Below are positions 49,562 to 58,975 of a stretch of 64,000 nt of DNA, piece by piece. The stretch covers positions 332,811-396,810 of the forward strand of contig KE993508.1 of assembly GCA_000466585.1 (NCBI GenBank). Reading direction: 5' to 3'. The translations under genes were made by a program, and so were the position numbers. Origin of the DNA: Clostridiales bacterium oral taxon 876 str. F0540. GTDB lineage: Bacteria > Bacillota > Clostridia > Clostridiales > Clostridiaceae. Each line of letters begins with the position of its first letter. The stretch's first letter is position 1. Under the pieces are notes generated by a model. The model saw nothing but the letters and a program-made list of their open reading frames with translations, searched no databases and was not told the origin of the DNA.

Positions 49562-51049
49562 TTATTCTACATTTTTTATTATACCTACTGCAACTCCTAA
49601 AACAGAAGCCTCTCTGTCATGAATGAATATCGGATCGTAGTTATCATTTTCAGGCATAAGTATTGGCATATTTTTATTATAGGCAAGCCTTTTTAGTGTA
49701 GCGCTTCCTTCAAGATCCACAGCTACTATATCACCTTTTAGTGCAGTATTTTGTTTTCTGATAACTACGTAATCGCCGTCATTTATATTTGCGCCTATCA
49801 TACTATCACCTTTAACTTTAAGCATGAAACAATCCTTTGCGCCTCTTATAAAAAATTCAGGAAGATAAAATTCAGCTTCAAGTTCATTATTCATCATAAT
49901 AGGCTCTCCGGCAGCTATATCGCTGTAAACAGGAAAAGCTTTTAACTCATCAGCTTTAACGCTTTCTTCCTTATTTCCATCCTTCAAAATTATTTCATCT
50001 ATAATGCTTGATTCTCTTTTAAAATCAAAACTTCTATGATTTTTTATATCAATAAATTTAAAGCTTTCAATAGAATTATACGAATTATTATCCCTCATTT
50101 TCTTTTCTTCTCCGCCTTCATTGCTGTAAACTTTTGATAGTACATAGCTTTTAATAGAACCTAATCCCAGATTAGTAATCTTCCTTCCTTTAATAAACCA
50201 TGAAGAATGAATGAGTTCTACAGACTTATTTATTATAAAAGTACTGCTTCCATAAGTTCTGTCTAATCTAAGCTTGCTTATAAAATCTATTTCTGTTCTT
50301 GTAAGCTCCTGAGCTTCATCTACGATAATATGAGTATATTTATTGCTCAAGCTTTTTCCGGCTTGAAAAAGTGCAATGTAGTTAATATCCTGATAATCGA
50401 GCAGACCGTTTTCTTCAAGCTTTTTATTATAGTTTTGAAAAAGCTCAAAAATAACTTGTCGTTCCTTTGACATTTTTAAGAGCCTTAAAGGTCCTTCTCC
50501 TCTTTTACATTTTCTTCCTATTCTATCAGCCTGCTGATACAATTCTATGGTCTTATAACCACAGGCTTTAATCCACAACACTTCATCCTTAAAAAACTTC
50601 AAGTAATCCTTGTTTAAAATCTTAATACCCTTATATTTATCTCTTAACTCTTGAACACATTCTTCTAAGTAAGCCAGTATATCCTTTTCTTCCTGTATAA
50701 CCTTAAAGAATATTTTAGAGGAATTTGTATACTCAAAATAGTATCTATTGATAATATCATCTAGTGTATATATGTCAACCTTGTCCACATTATTGGTGAA
50801 AAGAGTTCTATATTCCAGCTTGCTTTCATCTTCTATTTTATTATACATTTGTCTTATATTATCTCTATTAACACTATCTTTTGCCAATATAAGTATTCTG
50901 TCATCATCATATATGCAAAAATTATTTTTAAGATAAAAGATTCTATGTACCGCAGTTGTTGTTTTTCCGGTTCCGTTTATACCTTTAAGTAAATTAAAAC
51001 TTGAAGGCTTACTTCTAATTATTCTATTTTGCACTGCATCAAGTTTCAT
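49562..51049 (-). CDS. Fusion of a UvrD-like helicase/ATPase N-terminal domain to a LexA-like S24 peptidase
   Basis: 495 residues. The N-terminal half is related to superfamily 1 helicases: P-loop KGINGTGKTT (22-31) and DEAQELTRTEIDF (motif II). The second RecA-like domain with motifs V-VI is lacking, so helicase activity is doubtful. The C-terminal 120 residues are a LexA/UmuD-type S24 peptidase: SDIAAGEPIM with an Ala380-Gly381 cleavage-like site, GDSM with Ser416 and TLKRL with Lys453. The Ser-Lys spacing of 37 equals that of LexA. The usual LexA helix-turn-helix is replaced by the helicase-like half. TAGGAGGAAGCT precedes the ATG. Confidence 0.87.
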   Translation of the reverse strand: MKLDAVQNRIIRSKPSSFNLLKGINGTGKTTTAVHRIFYLKNNFCIYDDDRILILAKDSVNRDNIRQMYNKIEDESKLEYRTLFTNNVDKVDIYTLDDIINRYYFEYTNSSKIFFKVIQEEKDILAYLEECVQELRDKYKGIKILNKDYLKFFKDEVLWIKACGYKTIELYQQADRIGRKCKRGEGPLRLLKMSKERQVIFELFQNYNKKLEENGLLDYQDINYIALFQAGKSLSNKYTHIIVDEAQELTRTEIDFISKLRLDRTYGSSTFIINKSVELIHSSWFIKGRKITNLGLGSIKSYVLSKVYSNEGGEEKKMRDNNSYNSIESFKFIDIKNHRSFDFKRESSIIDEIILKDGNKEESVKADELKAFPVYSDIAAGEPIMMNNELEAEFYLPEFFIRGAKDCFMLKVKGDSMIGANINDGDYVVIRKQNTALKGDIVAVDLEGSATLKRLAYNKNMPILMPENDNYDPIFIHDREASVLGVAVGIIKNVE

Positions 51050-51081
51050 AGCTTCCTCCTATGTATTTATTTATAAAAAAA

Positions 51082-51990
51082 TCAATCAATTAATTTATTA
51101 TGATTAAATCTATCAACAAGTTCTAAGTATTCTCTATCATTCAAAACCCTATTAGTGTTAATATATACTTTTTCTCCCGCTAAATTCTGCTTAATTACAA
51201 CCTTTTGAAGAAGCTTATTATTGCAGTTGCTGCAGCTTCCAAGGCCGACAAACCTCCATTTAAAAAGCTTAAGGGGATATTCTAGTTCTATGATGTTTCC
51301 GCATTTGGGACAGTTTAATACTGTTTTTTTCTCATCAAGCTCTATTTCTTCAAAATTTCTTATCATTATAGACGGCATATTAATTATATCCTTAATTATA
51401 AAGCTCTTTACTGCCCTATCATTGTATATCCTCTTGAATACCTCTGCCGTATAGGATGCATCATTAAGAGCATCGTGCAAGTCCTGTTCAAATACCTTTA
51501 TTCGAAGTTTATTCAGTGCATTCTTAAGACCTAGCGACTTCTTCTCCGCCAACACCTTAGTGCAATATTCCTGAAGGTCTATATAACCCTTAAGCCATTC
51601 TATAGAACTGCAATTATGATAATCTGCGTTTCTTATTAACTCTGCAATATCATCCTTTGCCCAGGAGCATACTATTGAATCCTCACCCATAAAATCTCCT
51701 AGCTTCTCCAATGCCTCTTTAAAAACTATGCCGCCTTCTAAATCTCCATCCCGAATTCCTGTCATTTCACTGATTTTAGGATTCAAAAACCTGTAAATTG
51801 ACGGTTTTACATAAGTTTTAAACCTGTCAATTTCTTTCATGCTTCTATTTAGCTTAACTGCACCAATTTCAATAATTTCATTAGGACACTTATATTCTAG
51901 CACCTCTGCATTTTCATCATAAAATGTTGGGTAGAATTCAGTTATGTCTCTTAAATTATTAAATTCCAAATCTATTATTACATAGTTCAA
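51082..51990 (-). CDS. DnaQ-fold 3'-5' exonuclease with C-terminal zinc ribbon
   Basis: About 302 residues. DEDDh exonuclease domain: YVIIDLEFNN (Asp7, Glu9), ENGSIVCSWAKDD-like SIVCSWAKDDIAEL, and LHDALNDASYTAEVF (the His/Asp pair of motif III). The C-terminal 90 residues carry a CPKCGN...CSNCNN zinc ribbon. Homologous enzymes trim RNA or DNA 3' ends; the target is unknown. I prefer the TTG at 51988-51990 (GGTGG six bases upstream) over the ATG at 52014. The UvrD-LexA gene follows 32 bases later. Confidence 0.85.
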   Translation of the reverse strand: MNYVIIDLEFNNLRDITEFYPTFYDENAEVLEYKCPNEIIEIGAVKLNRSMKEIDRFKTYVKPSIYRFLNPKISEMTGIRDGDLEGGIVFKEALEKLGDFMGEDSIVCSWAKDDIAELIRNADYHNCSSIEWLKGYIDLQEYCTKVLAEKKSLGLKNALNKLRIKVFEQDLHDALNDASYTAEVFKRIYNDRAVKSFIIKDIINMPSIMIRNFEEIELDEKKTVLNCPKCGNIIELEYPLKLFKWRFVGLGSCSNCNNKLLQKVVIKQNLAGEKVYINTNRVLNDREYLELVDRFNHNKLID

Positions 51991-52164
51991 ATCTGACCAC
52001 CCACCCTGTAACATTCGTCATATGGATTAAGCAAACAAAATAAATGCTGCTTGTTATATACTGCAATAAAGATCTTACATTAATAATGTGATAAAATATC
52101 CAATATTCAAGGATTTTAGCTCATCGTTAGTATAATATAACTTTTGCATCCTATATATTATATC

Positions 52165-52206
52165 AAAAAAATAGAAGCTAGAGAATGAACTCCAGCTTTT
52201 ATTTTT
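52165..52206 (-). terminator. Weak terminator of the 52.2 kb gene
   Basis: Minus-strand AAAAGCT...AGCTT stem with a long loop, followed by CTATTTTTTTG. Confidence 0.5.
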
Positions 52207-52417
52207 ATAATTTTCTATATAGAACATGACTTCCTGTGTCTTTTTCAATTTTTACATTATCGTATACTCCGCTTTCTACCTCTGATTTAAATTTTTTTCC
52301 ATCTTCGGTATGACTTTCAAGCTCAAAATCGTCTTTTACTATATCTTTATATTCAAATGGTTTTCCTGCTGGTACTTTATCTAATTTATTTAGACAAATA
52401 TGACTCTTATCATTCAT
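52205..52417 (-). CDS. Small acidic/basic hypothetical protein
   Basis: 70 residues without membrane spans, mainly charged (DKVPAGKPFEYKDIVKDDFELE and so on). AAAGGAGA lies nine bases before the ATG. No family recognised. It lies alone before the divergent flavoprotein gene. Confidence 0.55.
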   Translation of the reverse strand: MNDKSHICLNKLDKVPAGKPFEYKDIVKDDFELESHTEDGKKFKSEVESGVYDNVKIEKDTGSHVLYRKL

Positions 52418-52746
52418 AGTCCTATTTCTCTCCTTTCTTATGTCATTTCAATATTATTATTTACAAATTTACAGCCTATTATTTATATAGATTTTAAAGT
52501 AAATATGCTGCTTAAGCCTCACAAAATCTGCAAAAACGACTTTTTCTTGCCTATATAACAATATATTAATTCAAAATATACGAATATAATAAGTAACGCA
52601 GATTTTATATTAAAAATCAGTTTAGCTTAGCTAATGTTATTAATTGTAAATTTATCAGTAACCGAAAGCTTTAAGCTTCCATACTATGTTATTACATAAA
52701 GTAATTAAATATCTTTTGTTATATAGCAAACGAAAGGAGGAAACGT
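52418..52746. other. Divergent intergenic region
   Basis: AT-rich 329-base gap. I see no gene, known RNA element or strong promoter in it beyond the AAAGGAGGAAAC ribosome site of the flavoprotein. Confidence 0.45.
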
Positions 52747-54030
52747 ATGAAAGTTGTTATTATTGGTGGAGGTTGGGCCGGCTGTGCTGCTGCTATAACG
52801 GCAAAAAAAGCCGGTGCTGAAGTTGCAATATATGAAAAATCCGATTTGCTTTTAGGCGTTGGAAATGTCGGTGGAATAATGCGAAACAATGGAAGGTATA
52901 CTGCTGCTGAAGAGCTTATAAATTTAGGAGCAGGTGATCTGATACACATAACGGATAATAATGCGCGCCATAAAAATGTTGATTTTCCAGAACATAAACA
53001 TGCAACCTTATGTGATGTAAACAAACTTGAGCCAGAGGTTAGAAGATATATTTTAAATCTCGGAATAGAAGTTAATCTGGTAGCAAGGGTATCAAATGTG
53101 GAGATGGAAGGCAGCAAAATTAAAGCTCTTAAATTATCTAACAATAGCTTCGTTTATGGAGATGTATTTATTGATGCAACAGGTTCAACCGGCGCTATGG
53201 ACAATTGCGCTAAGTACGGTAACGGATGTGTTATGTGTGTACTAAGATGCCCAACCTTTGGGGCAAGGGTAAGTATAAGCGCTAAAGCCGGAGTTCAAGA
53301 TATAGTTGGTGAAAGAGCAGATGGTTCCCCCGGAGCTTTTAGCGGCTCCTGCGAAATATCAAGGGACAGCCTTTCAGAAGAGCTATTAAACGAATTGGAT
53401 GAAAAGGGTGTTGCTGTTCTTAAGATACCGCCTGAGGATGTAAATCCTGAGAAATTAAAGCTTAAAGTTTGTCAGCAGTATGCTTTGGAGGAGTTCGCAG
53501 AAAACCTTGTACTTTTAGATACCGGACACATAAAAGTTATGACTCCTTTTTATCCTTTAGAAAAGCTTAGAAAGCTTAAAGGACTTGAAAATGTAAGATT
53601 TATGGATCCATATTCAGGGGGAAGAGGTAACTCTATAAGATATCTGGCAGCAGCACCAAGAACAGACGATCTTAAAGTAATCGGAGTTGATAATCTGTTC
53701 TGCGCAGGAGAAAAGGCAGGATTTTTCATCGGCCATACTGAAGCTATGAGTACAGGCTCTTTAGCTGGACATAATTCGGTAAGATATGCATTAAATTTAC
53801 CTTTATTAATACTTCCAAAAGAAACAACTGCAATAGGTGATATTATATACTATTCAAATTACAGACTTACCACTAAGGAAGGACTAAAGGTTAGACACAC
53901 TTTCTCAGGTGCTGAATACTTTGAAAGAATGAAGAAACTTAATCTTTACAGCACTGACAACAATGAAATAAAGCAAAGAATTGAAAGCATTGGACTAACG
54001 GATATTTTTTCAAAAGAACTTTCAAACTAA
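52747..54030 (+). CDS. FAD-dependent oxidoreductase, GidA/TrmFO-like
   Basis: 427 residues. The N-terminal FAD motif is MKVVIIGGGWAGCAAAITA, and the C-terminal FAD region LFCAGEKAGFFIGHTEAMSTGSLAG corresponds to the AGQI-G-Y-ES-G--AG motif of TrmFO/GidA. Internal CVMCVLRCPTFGAR has the clustered cysteines that hold FAD/thiolate chemistry in TrmFO. It is shorter than GidA (about 630) and similar in size to TrmFO (about 440). It may act in tRNA m5U or an unknown methylation; the closest known role is inference. AAAGGAGG precedes the ATG. Confidence 0.82.
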   Translation: MKVVIIGGGWAGCAAAITAKKAGAEVAIYEKSDLLLGVGNVGGIMRNNGRYTAAEELINLGAGDLIHITDNNARHKNVDFPEHKHATLCDVNKLEPEVRRYILNLGIEVNLVARVSNVEMEGSKIKALKLSNNSFVYGDVFIDATGSTGAMDNCAKYGNGCVMCVLRCPTFGARVSISAKAGVQDIVGERADGSPGAFSGSCEISRDSLSEELLNELDEKGVAVLKIPPEDVNPEKLKLKVCQQYALEEFAENLVLLDTGHIKVMTPFYPLEKLRKLKGLENVRFMDPYSGGRGNSIRYLAAAPRTDDLKVIGVDNLFCAGEKAGFFIGHTEAMSTGSLAGHNSVRYALNLPLLILPKETTAIGDIIYYSNYRLTTKEGLKVRHTFSGAEYFERMKKLNLYSTDNNEIKQRIESIGLTDIFSKELSN

Positions 54031-54033
54031 AAT

Positions 54034-54063
54034 AAAGTGGAGAATTTAAATTCTCCACTTTTT
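54034..54063. terminator. Bidirectional terminator
   Basis: AAAGTGGAGAATTT and AAATTCTCCACTTT are perfectly complementary (a palindrome) with T-runs, between converging genes. Confidence 0.9.
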
Positions 54064-54076
54064 AATATTCAAACTC

Positions 54077-54529
54077 TTATTTACTGTAGGCTGCTGCATA
54101 GCTATTATTTAACAAGCTCTCCTCTGAATTTACTACACAACTGTAAAAATAATTAATAATATCGCTTCTTTTAATAATGCCGATAAATATACCGTTATCG
54201 TCTGTAACTGGTACAAAATTTTGATTAACTGCAAGACTTATAAGACTCTCCATATCAGCATTTATTGAAACAGGTTTATTAATTGTTCTTCTTTCAATAT
54301 CAGTAACTTTAACATTGCTCGTTTCCTTGATATTCATATCAGGAGTGTTTTTAAGCTTCCAGAGCAAATCACCTTCAGTTATTGTTCCTACATATCTGCC
54401 TTTATCATCAATAATAGGAACTGCTGTATATCTATGATACTCCATTCTTTCGAGAACTTGTCTCATTGTAGACTTGGTATCCTCATAGACTACTTCACTT
54501 TTAGGCGTAAGAAAAAATGCTATATTCAT
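54077..54529 (-). CDS. Protein with two CBS domains
   Basis: 150-residue cytoplasmic protein made of a pair of CBS domains. First: MRQVLERMEYHRYTAVPIIDDKGRYVGTITEGDLL (split); second: MESLISLAVNQNFVPVTDDNGIFIGIIKRSDIINYF. CBS pairs bind adenosine nucleotides and regulate attached or partner proteins. No other domain is present, so a partner is needed. AGAAAGGATAC precedes the ATG. Confidence 0.9.
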   Translation of the reverse strand: MNIAFFLTPKSEVVYEDTKSTMRQVLERMEYHRYTAVPIIDDKGRYVGTITEGDLLWKLKNTPDMNIKETSNVKVTDIERRTINKPVSINADMESLISLAVNQNFVPVTDDNGIFIGIIKRSDIINYFYSCVVNSEESLLNNSYAAAYSK

Positions 54530-54648
54530 ACTGTATCCTTTCTCCTATACCTTTTTATTAAGAAATCTCTTCCCTATTTATTCTATCACAACTTAGATTG
54601 TTTTGCCCCTATAAAGTTTAAAGTTTACAAATACTTTATATAAATTTT

Positions 54649-54682
54649 AAGGACAGTTCATTACATATTGAACTGTCCTTTG
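54649..54682 (-). terminator. Terminator of adhE
   Basis: AAGGACAGTTCA and TGAACTGTCCTT form a perfect 12-bp stem with eight-base loop; the minus strand continues AAAATTTATATAA, preceded by TTTGTT. Confidence 0.8.
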
Positions 54683-54688
54683 TTAATT

Positions 54689-57325
54689 TTACTCTATACC
54701 CTGTTCTGACACTTCTTCACATTGTTCTGTTCTGCCTGTAGTTCCTTCAAAAGCATTTATATACATTTGTTTTATTTCGCAGATTAATGGATATCTTGGA
54801 TTAGCTCCAGTACACTGATCGTCAAATGCTTCCTCAGCCATTTCATCTAAGTGAGCATAAAATTTCTGCTCTGAGACTCCGGCATCCCTTATCGTCTTAG
54901 GTATATTAATCTTTTCTTTAAGTTCTTCTATTGCTCTTATTAAACTTTCAATTTTTTCATCTTCATTTCTTCCGCCTAATCTTAAATAATCTGCAATTTG
55001 AGCATATCTCCACTTAGCATTCGGATATTTATACTGAGGAAAAGCAGTCTGCTTCCTTGGATTATCTACTGCATTAAATCTTATTACTTCATTAATAAGA
55101 AGAGCATTAGCAACTCCATGAGGAACATGATGCATTGCTCCAAGCTTATGAGCCATAGAGTGACATACCCCTAAGAAAGCATTTGCAAATGCCATTCCTG
55201 CTATAGTTGAAGCATGAGCCATTTTTTCTCTTGCTTTTATATTTGTAGTACCTTCATTATAAGCCTGAGGTAAATATTTGAATATAAGCCTCATAGCTTC
55301 TAACGCAAGGCCGTTGCTGTATTCAGAAGCAAGTACTGAGACATAAGCCTCAATGGCGTGTGTTAAAGCATCTATTCCTGAAGCAGCTGTGAGGCTTCTT
55401 GGCATTTTTAGCATAAGCTCCGCGTCTACTATTGCCATATCCGGAGTTAATTCATAGTCTGCAAGAGGATATTTAACTCCGGTTTTTTCATCTGTTATAA
55501 CTGCAAACGGGGTTACTTCAGAGCCTGTTCCAGCTGATGTTGGTATTGAAACCATCATTGCTTTCTCTCCCATTTTAGGGAATGTATACACTCTCTTTCT
55601 TATATCCATAAATCTCATTGCTAAATCTTCAAATCTAACCTCAGGATGTTCATAAAGCACCCACATAATTTTTGCAGCATCCATTGGTGATCCGCCTCCT
55701 ACTGCAACAATCACATCAGGCTTGAAGGTAGCCATTTCAAGAGCTCCTTTTCTTGCTGTAGCTAAGGTTGGGTCCGGCTCAACATCATAAAATATTTTAA
55801 ATTCTATTCCCAGTTCCTCTAAAACATCAGTAACAAGATCAACAAAACCTAAATCAAACAATACTCTGTCTGTTACTATAAATGCTCTCTTTTTATGCAT
55901 TTCTCCCAATTCTCTAAGAGCTATAGGAAGACATCCAAATTTAAAGTAAATTTTTTCAGGAACTCTAAACCAAAGCATATTTTCCCTCCTCTGAGCCACA
56001 CTCTTGATATTTAGAAGGTGCTTAACCCCAACATTTTCTGATACGGAGTTTCCTCCCCAGGAGCCGCAGCCTAGAGTTAAAGATGGAGCAAGCTTGAAAT
56101 TATATATATCTCCTATGGCACCTTGCGAAGCCGGCATATTTACTATAGTTCTTCCTGTTTTCATAACTGCACCGAACTTTTCTATTCTATCAACTGATTT
56201 AACCTGATCAGTATATAATACTGAAGTGTGTCCAAAGCCGCCTAGTTCTATGAGTTTTATAGCAATCTCCAAAGCTTGATTGAAGTCCTCTGCTCTGTAC
56301 ATTCCAAGTACTGGTGACAGCTTTTCATGCGCAAAAGCTTCCTTAAATTCAACTGATTCAACTTCACCTATCAAAACCTTAGCTGTCTCAGGGACTTCCA
56401 CACCCGCCATTTTTGCAATTCTATAAGCCGTTTGGCCGACTATATCTGCATTTAATGATCCATTTTCCTTTAATATTGTTTTTCTTACTTTATCTATTTC
56501 ATCGCCCTTTAATATATAAGCTCCTCTTTCTTTAAACTCTTCTCTTACCTTTTCATAAACCTCATCTAATACAATAATTGACTGTTCAGAAGCGCATATT
56601 ACACCATTATCAAAGGTTTTTGAAAGAAGAATTGAACTTACAGCCATTTTTATATGAGCAGTTTCATCAATAATTGCCGGAGTATTTCCGGCCCCAACTC
56701 CGATTGCAGGTCTTCCGGAAGAGTAAGCCGCTCTAACAAGTCCAGGTCCGCCTGTAGCAAGTATTATATCGCACTCACTCATTAAAGTATGAGTCATATC
56801 CAAGGATGGCTCATCTATCCAGCCTATAATTCCTTCCGGAGCTCCGGCTTTTACAGCAGCATCAAGTATTATTTTAGCAGCAGCTATGGTTGATCTCTTA
56901 GCTCTAGGATGCGGTGAAAATATTATAGCATTTCTAGTCTTTAGTGCTATCAAGGATTTAAATATAGCTGTAGAAGTAGGATTTGTAGTTGGTATTACCG
57001 CTGCTACAACCCCTATAGGTTCTGCTATCTTTTCAATACCAAAAGACTCATCCCTTTCTATAACTCCACAGGTTTTTTCATCCTTGTACTGATTGTATAT
57101 GTACTCTGCGGCAAAGTGATTCTTAATTACTTTATCTTCGACTATACCCATGCCAGTTTCCTTAACTGCTAGTTTTGCAAGTTCTATTCTAGCATTATTT
57201 GCTGCCATAGCCGCTTGTCTGAAGATTTCATCAACCTTCTCCTGTGAGTATGAAGCATATTCCTTTTGAGCTTCCCTCACTGATTTTATTTTTTGTATTA
57301 GCTCATCAACATTAGTTACACCCAT
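54689..57325 (-). CDS. adhE: Bifunctional acetaldehyde-CoA/alcohol dehydrogenase
   Basis: 878 residues, full-length AdhE, reducing acetyl-CoA to acetaldehyde and then ethanol. The N-terminal aldehyde dehydrogenase domain has the catalytic Cys in NGVICASEQSIIV and the cofactor motif GNTPAIIDE. The C-terminal iron-alcohol dehydrogenase domain has GGGSPMDAAK, TSAGTGSEVTPFAVITDE and the iron ligands in HAIEAY and HKLGAMHHVPHG. GAGAGGTGTAAAA precedes the ATG. Such enzymes form spirosomes. It is monocistronic with terminators on both sides; no Rex box could be recognised upstream. Confidence 0.97.
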   Translation of the reverse strand: MGVTNVDELIQKIKSVREAQKEYASYSQEKVDEIFRQAAMAANNARIELAKLAVKETGMGIVEDKVIKNHFAAEYIYNQYKDEKTCGVIERDESFGIEKIAEPIGVVAAVIPTTNPTSTAIFKSLIALKTRNAIIFSPHPRAKRSTIAAAKIILDAAVKAGAPEGIIGWIDEPSLDMTHTLMSECDIILATGGPGLVRAAYSSGRPAIGVGAGNTPAIIDETAHIKMAVSSILLSKTFDNGVICASEQSIIVLDEVYEKVREEFKERGAYILKGDEIDKVRKTILKENGSLNADIVGQTAYRIAKMAGVEVPETAKVLIGEVESVEFKEAFAHEKLSPVLGMYRAEDFNQALEIAIKLIELGGFGHTSVLYTDQVKSVDRIEKFGAVMKTGRTIVNMPASQGAIGDIYNFKLAPSLTLGCGSWGGNSVSENVGVKHLLNIKSVAQRRENMLWFRVPEKIYFKFGCLPIALRELGEMHKKRAFIVTDRVLFDLGFVDLVTDVLEELGIEFKIFYDVEPDPTLATARKGALEMATFKPDVIVAVGGGSPMDAAKIMWVLYEHPEVRFEDLAMRFMDIRKRVYTFPKMGEKAMMVSIPTSAGTGSEVTPFAVITDEKTGVKYPLADYELTPDMAIVDAELMLKMPRSLTAASGIDALTHAIEAYVSVLASEYSNGLALEAMRLIFKYLPQAYNEGTTNIKAREKMAHASTIAGMAFANAFLGVCHSMAHKLGAMHHVPHGVANALLINEVIRFNAVDNPRKQTAFPQYKYPNAKWRYAQIADYLRLGGRNEDEKIESLIRAIEELKEKINIPKTIRDAGVSEQKFYAHLDEMAEEAFDDQCTGANPRYPLICEIKQMYINAFEGTTGRTEQCEEVSEQGIE

Positions 57326-57405
57326 TTTTTACACCTCTCTATTATAAATAATAATCTGTATTAGTATGTGTAAAAAATGCTTTTTAATATACTTATATAA
57401 ATAAA

Positions 57406-57441
57406 CAGCCCGCGATTTCAATAAAACTATCGCAGGCTTTT
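57406..57441 (-). terminator. Terminator of the deacetylase-like gene
   Basis: AGCCCGCGAT and ATCGCAGGCT (one mismatch) around a 12-base loop with T-run. Confidence 0.78.
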
Positions 57442-57463
57442 CACTATTTCTATAGTTTGCAAA

Positions 57464-58837
57464 TTATTTTGTAATATCAGTAATCTTAACCAAAGAATAT
57501 CCTTCCTCAGCAAGACAATTAAGTATTTTTCTAAGAATTGAATTATTCAGGTAGCTATAATCTATATATCCATCATTCAACTTATTCAGTACAATAAATT
57601 CAAATTCTTTATATGGATGATAAAATAAAGCTGCCAAATCGCCTTCGGGTTTATCCTTTATTCTCTTAATCATATCTTTTACATCCATATTTTCCACATA
57701 GCCTAATGGGGCTGGTACATAAATTGTTTCTTTATTCCTTAAACTCACATAAGGCCTATGATTCCACACGCCTTGTGCGGGCTCAAAAATATACTTAAAA
57801 TGTTTTTCAAATACTGCTTGCTGCTCAAAAGTACAGCTATAATGTGGACTTTCAAAAAACTTATACGGAATATCAAGCTTTTCTGATGTATTAATAGCTT
57901 TTAAGGCTCTGATTTCAGCATCTTCTACAGTAGAATAGTATCCTTCTCCAAACTCAGAATCATCAACACTATCTCCGTTTTTATATTGATGTGTATAACC
58001 ATGAAGGCCTACAATCCCACCTCTATTTATCATATAATCCAAGGTAAAAAGAAAATCTGCATTATAAATACTAAAATCTTTAGATAAATCATTATCAATG
58101 CCCCTTTTAGGGCTTTTATAGCGAGGTATCCAAGCTATATGAAACGGTAGACTCTTTGAATACATTAGGTCAGTTACTATTCTTAATCTTAAGAGTTTCT
58201 CAGCATTATCGTATTCATCCCCGGCAGTAATATCTTCAAATCTTATAAGCGCCGGTTTTGTTAATTTTTCTCTTGGAGTTCTTATTATTTCTCTTCTATT
58301 TTTAAATAAGAGAATTTCTTTATCATTGTAATTCCAAACTGTTATTAAATTAAATATCTCACATATATCAATTAGAGATAAGTAATACTCTTCATTATAA
58401 TAAACAGCAGGAACTCTAAAACATTTCTTAAAAGAACTAATGAAATAACCATTCTCATAGTTAATAATAATTTTGTTATTATCCATGAGTAAATATGTGC
58501 TTCTGCCTCTATTCTTAATATTATAGCCCAGTAATCTCTGTAGATCATATAAAGATATATATAATCTATTATATTTAAATATTAATCCCTTCTTAAAATT
58601 AATATTTTTTCCTTCAAAGCATATTTTAAAATCATTAGTAATATCTTTTTTGTCTGCTGTTAATCTTCTTTTATTCGCATTTTCGCATTCTACTTCCTTC
58701 CTTTTGTTTTTAAAGGAATAGTTTAAGATTTCTTTCTGCCAGCTTTCCTTGTTCTCTTTGTTTTTCAAATAGCATATTGCTAATAAAAGTAAAAGTATAG
58801 GACTTACACTTATGGATGAAAGAATAAACTCCAGCAT
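57464..58837 (-). CDS. DUF2334 polysaccharide-deacetylase-like membrane-anchored protein
   Basis: 457 residues. One N-terminal span (about 5-24), then a region resembling the copper-amine-oxidase N-terminal-like stalk domain (FKYNRLYISLYDLQRLLG, later NGYFISSFKKCFRVP and DICEIFNLITVW), and a C-terminal DUF2334 deacetylase-like domain: ALIRFEDITAGDEYD, PFHIAWIPRY, GGIVGLHGYTHQY (histidine pair HGYTH) and EGDLAALFYHPY. Metal-binding histidines and the first aspartate are in place. It probably acts on a surface glycan; substrate unknown. GGAGATGG is upstream of the ATG. Confidence 0.82.
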   Translation of the reverse strand: MLEFILSSISVSPILLLLLAICYLKNKENKESWQKEILNYSFKNKRKEVECENANKRRLTADKKDITNDFKICFEGKNINFKKGLIFKYNRLYISLYDLQRLLGYNIKNRGRSTYLLMDNNKIIINYENGYFISSFKKCFRVPAVYYNEEYYLSLIDICEIFNLITVWNYNDKEILLFKNRREIIRTPREKLTKPALIRFEDITAGDEYDNAEKLLRLRIVTDLMYSKSLPFHIAWIPRYKSPKRGIDNDLSKDFSIYNADFLFTLDYMINRGGIVGLHGYTHQYKNGDSVDDSEFGEGYYSTVEDAEIRALKAINTSEKLDIPYKFFESPHYSCTFEQQAVFEKHFKYIFEPAQGVWNHRPYVSLRNKETIYVPAPLGYVENMDVKDMIKRIKDKPEGDLAALFYHPYKEFEFIVLNKLNDGYIDYSYLNNSILRKILNCLAEEGYSLVKITDITK

Positions 58838-58906
58838 TTATAAAACCATCTCCTAAAGCTTCTATACTAAATACTATGCTTAAATTCCAGAAATGATATA
58901 AAAAAA

Positions 58907-58972
58907 CTGTCTAAAAACACTTTAAACCGTTCTCATAATATTTGACCGATAAGTTTAGGTGCTTAAAGACAG
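58907..58972 (-). repeat. Terminator-like repeat, copy B
   Basis: Minus strand reads CTGTCTTTAAGCACCTAAAC, TTATCG, then GTTTAAAGTG and TTTTTAGACAG, followed by TTTTTTTAT. It shares the order and bases of copy A (31201-31311): TGTC-AAGCA-CCTAAAC-TATCG ... GTTTTTAGA-AG-TTTTTT. It follows the stop of the DUF92 gene. Confidence 0.65.
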
Positions 58973-58975
58973 CTG

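Noticed and set aside
49562..51049. Frameshift or assembly join between a helicase gene and lexA
   Set aside because: The frame is continuous with a normal linker and normal base composition, so a real fusion is likelier, although the second helicase half is missing.
57326..57463. Rex-binding site upstream of adhE
   Set aside because: No TTGTTAANNNNTTAACAA-like sequence could be found in the gap before adhE.
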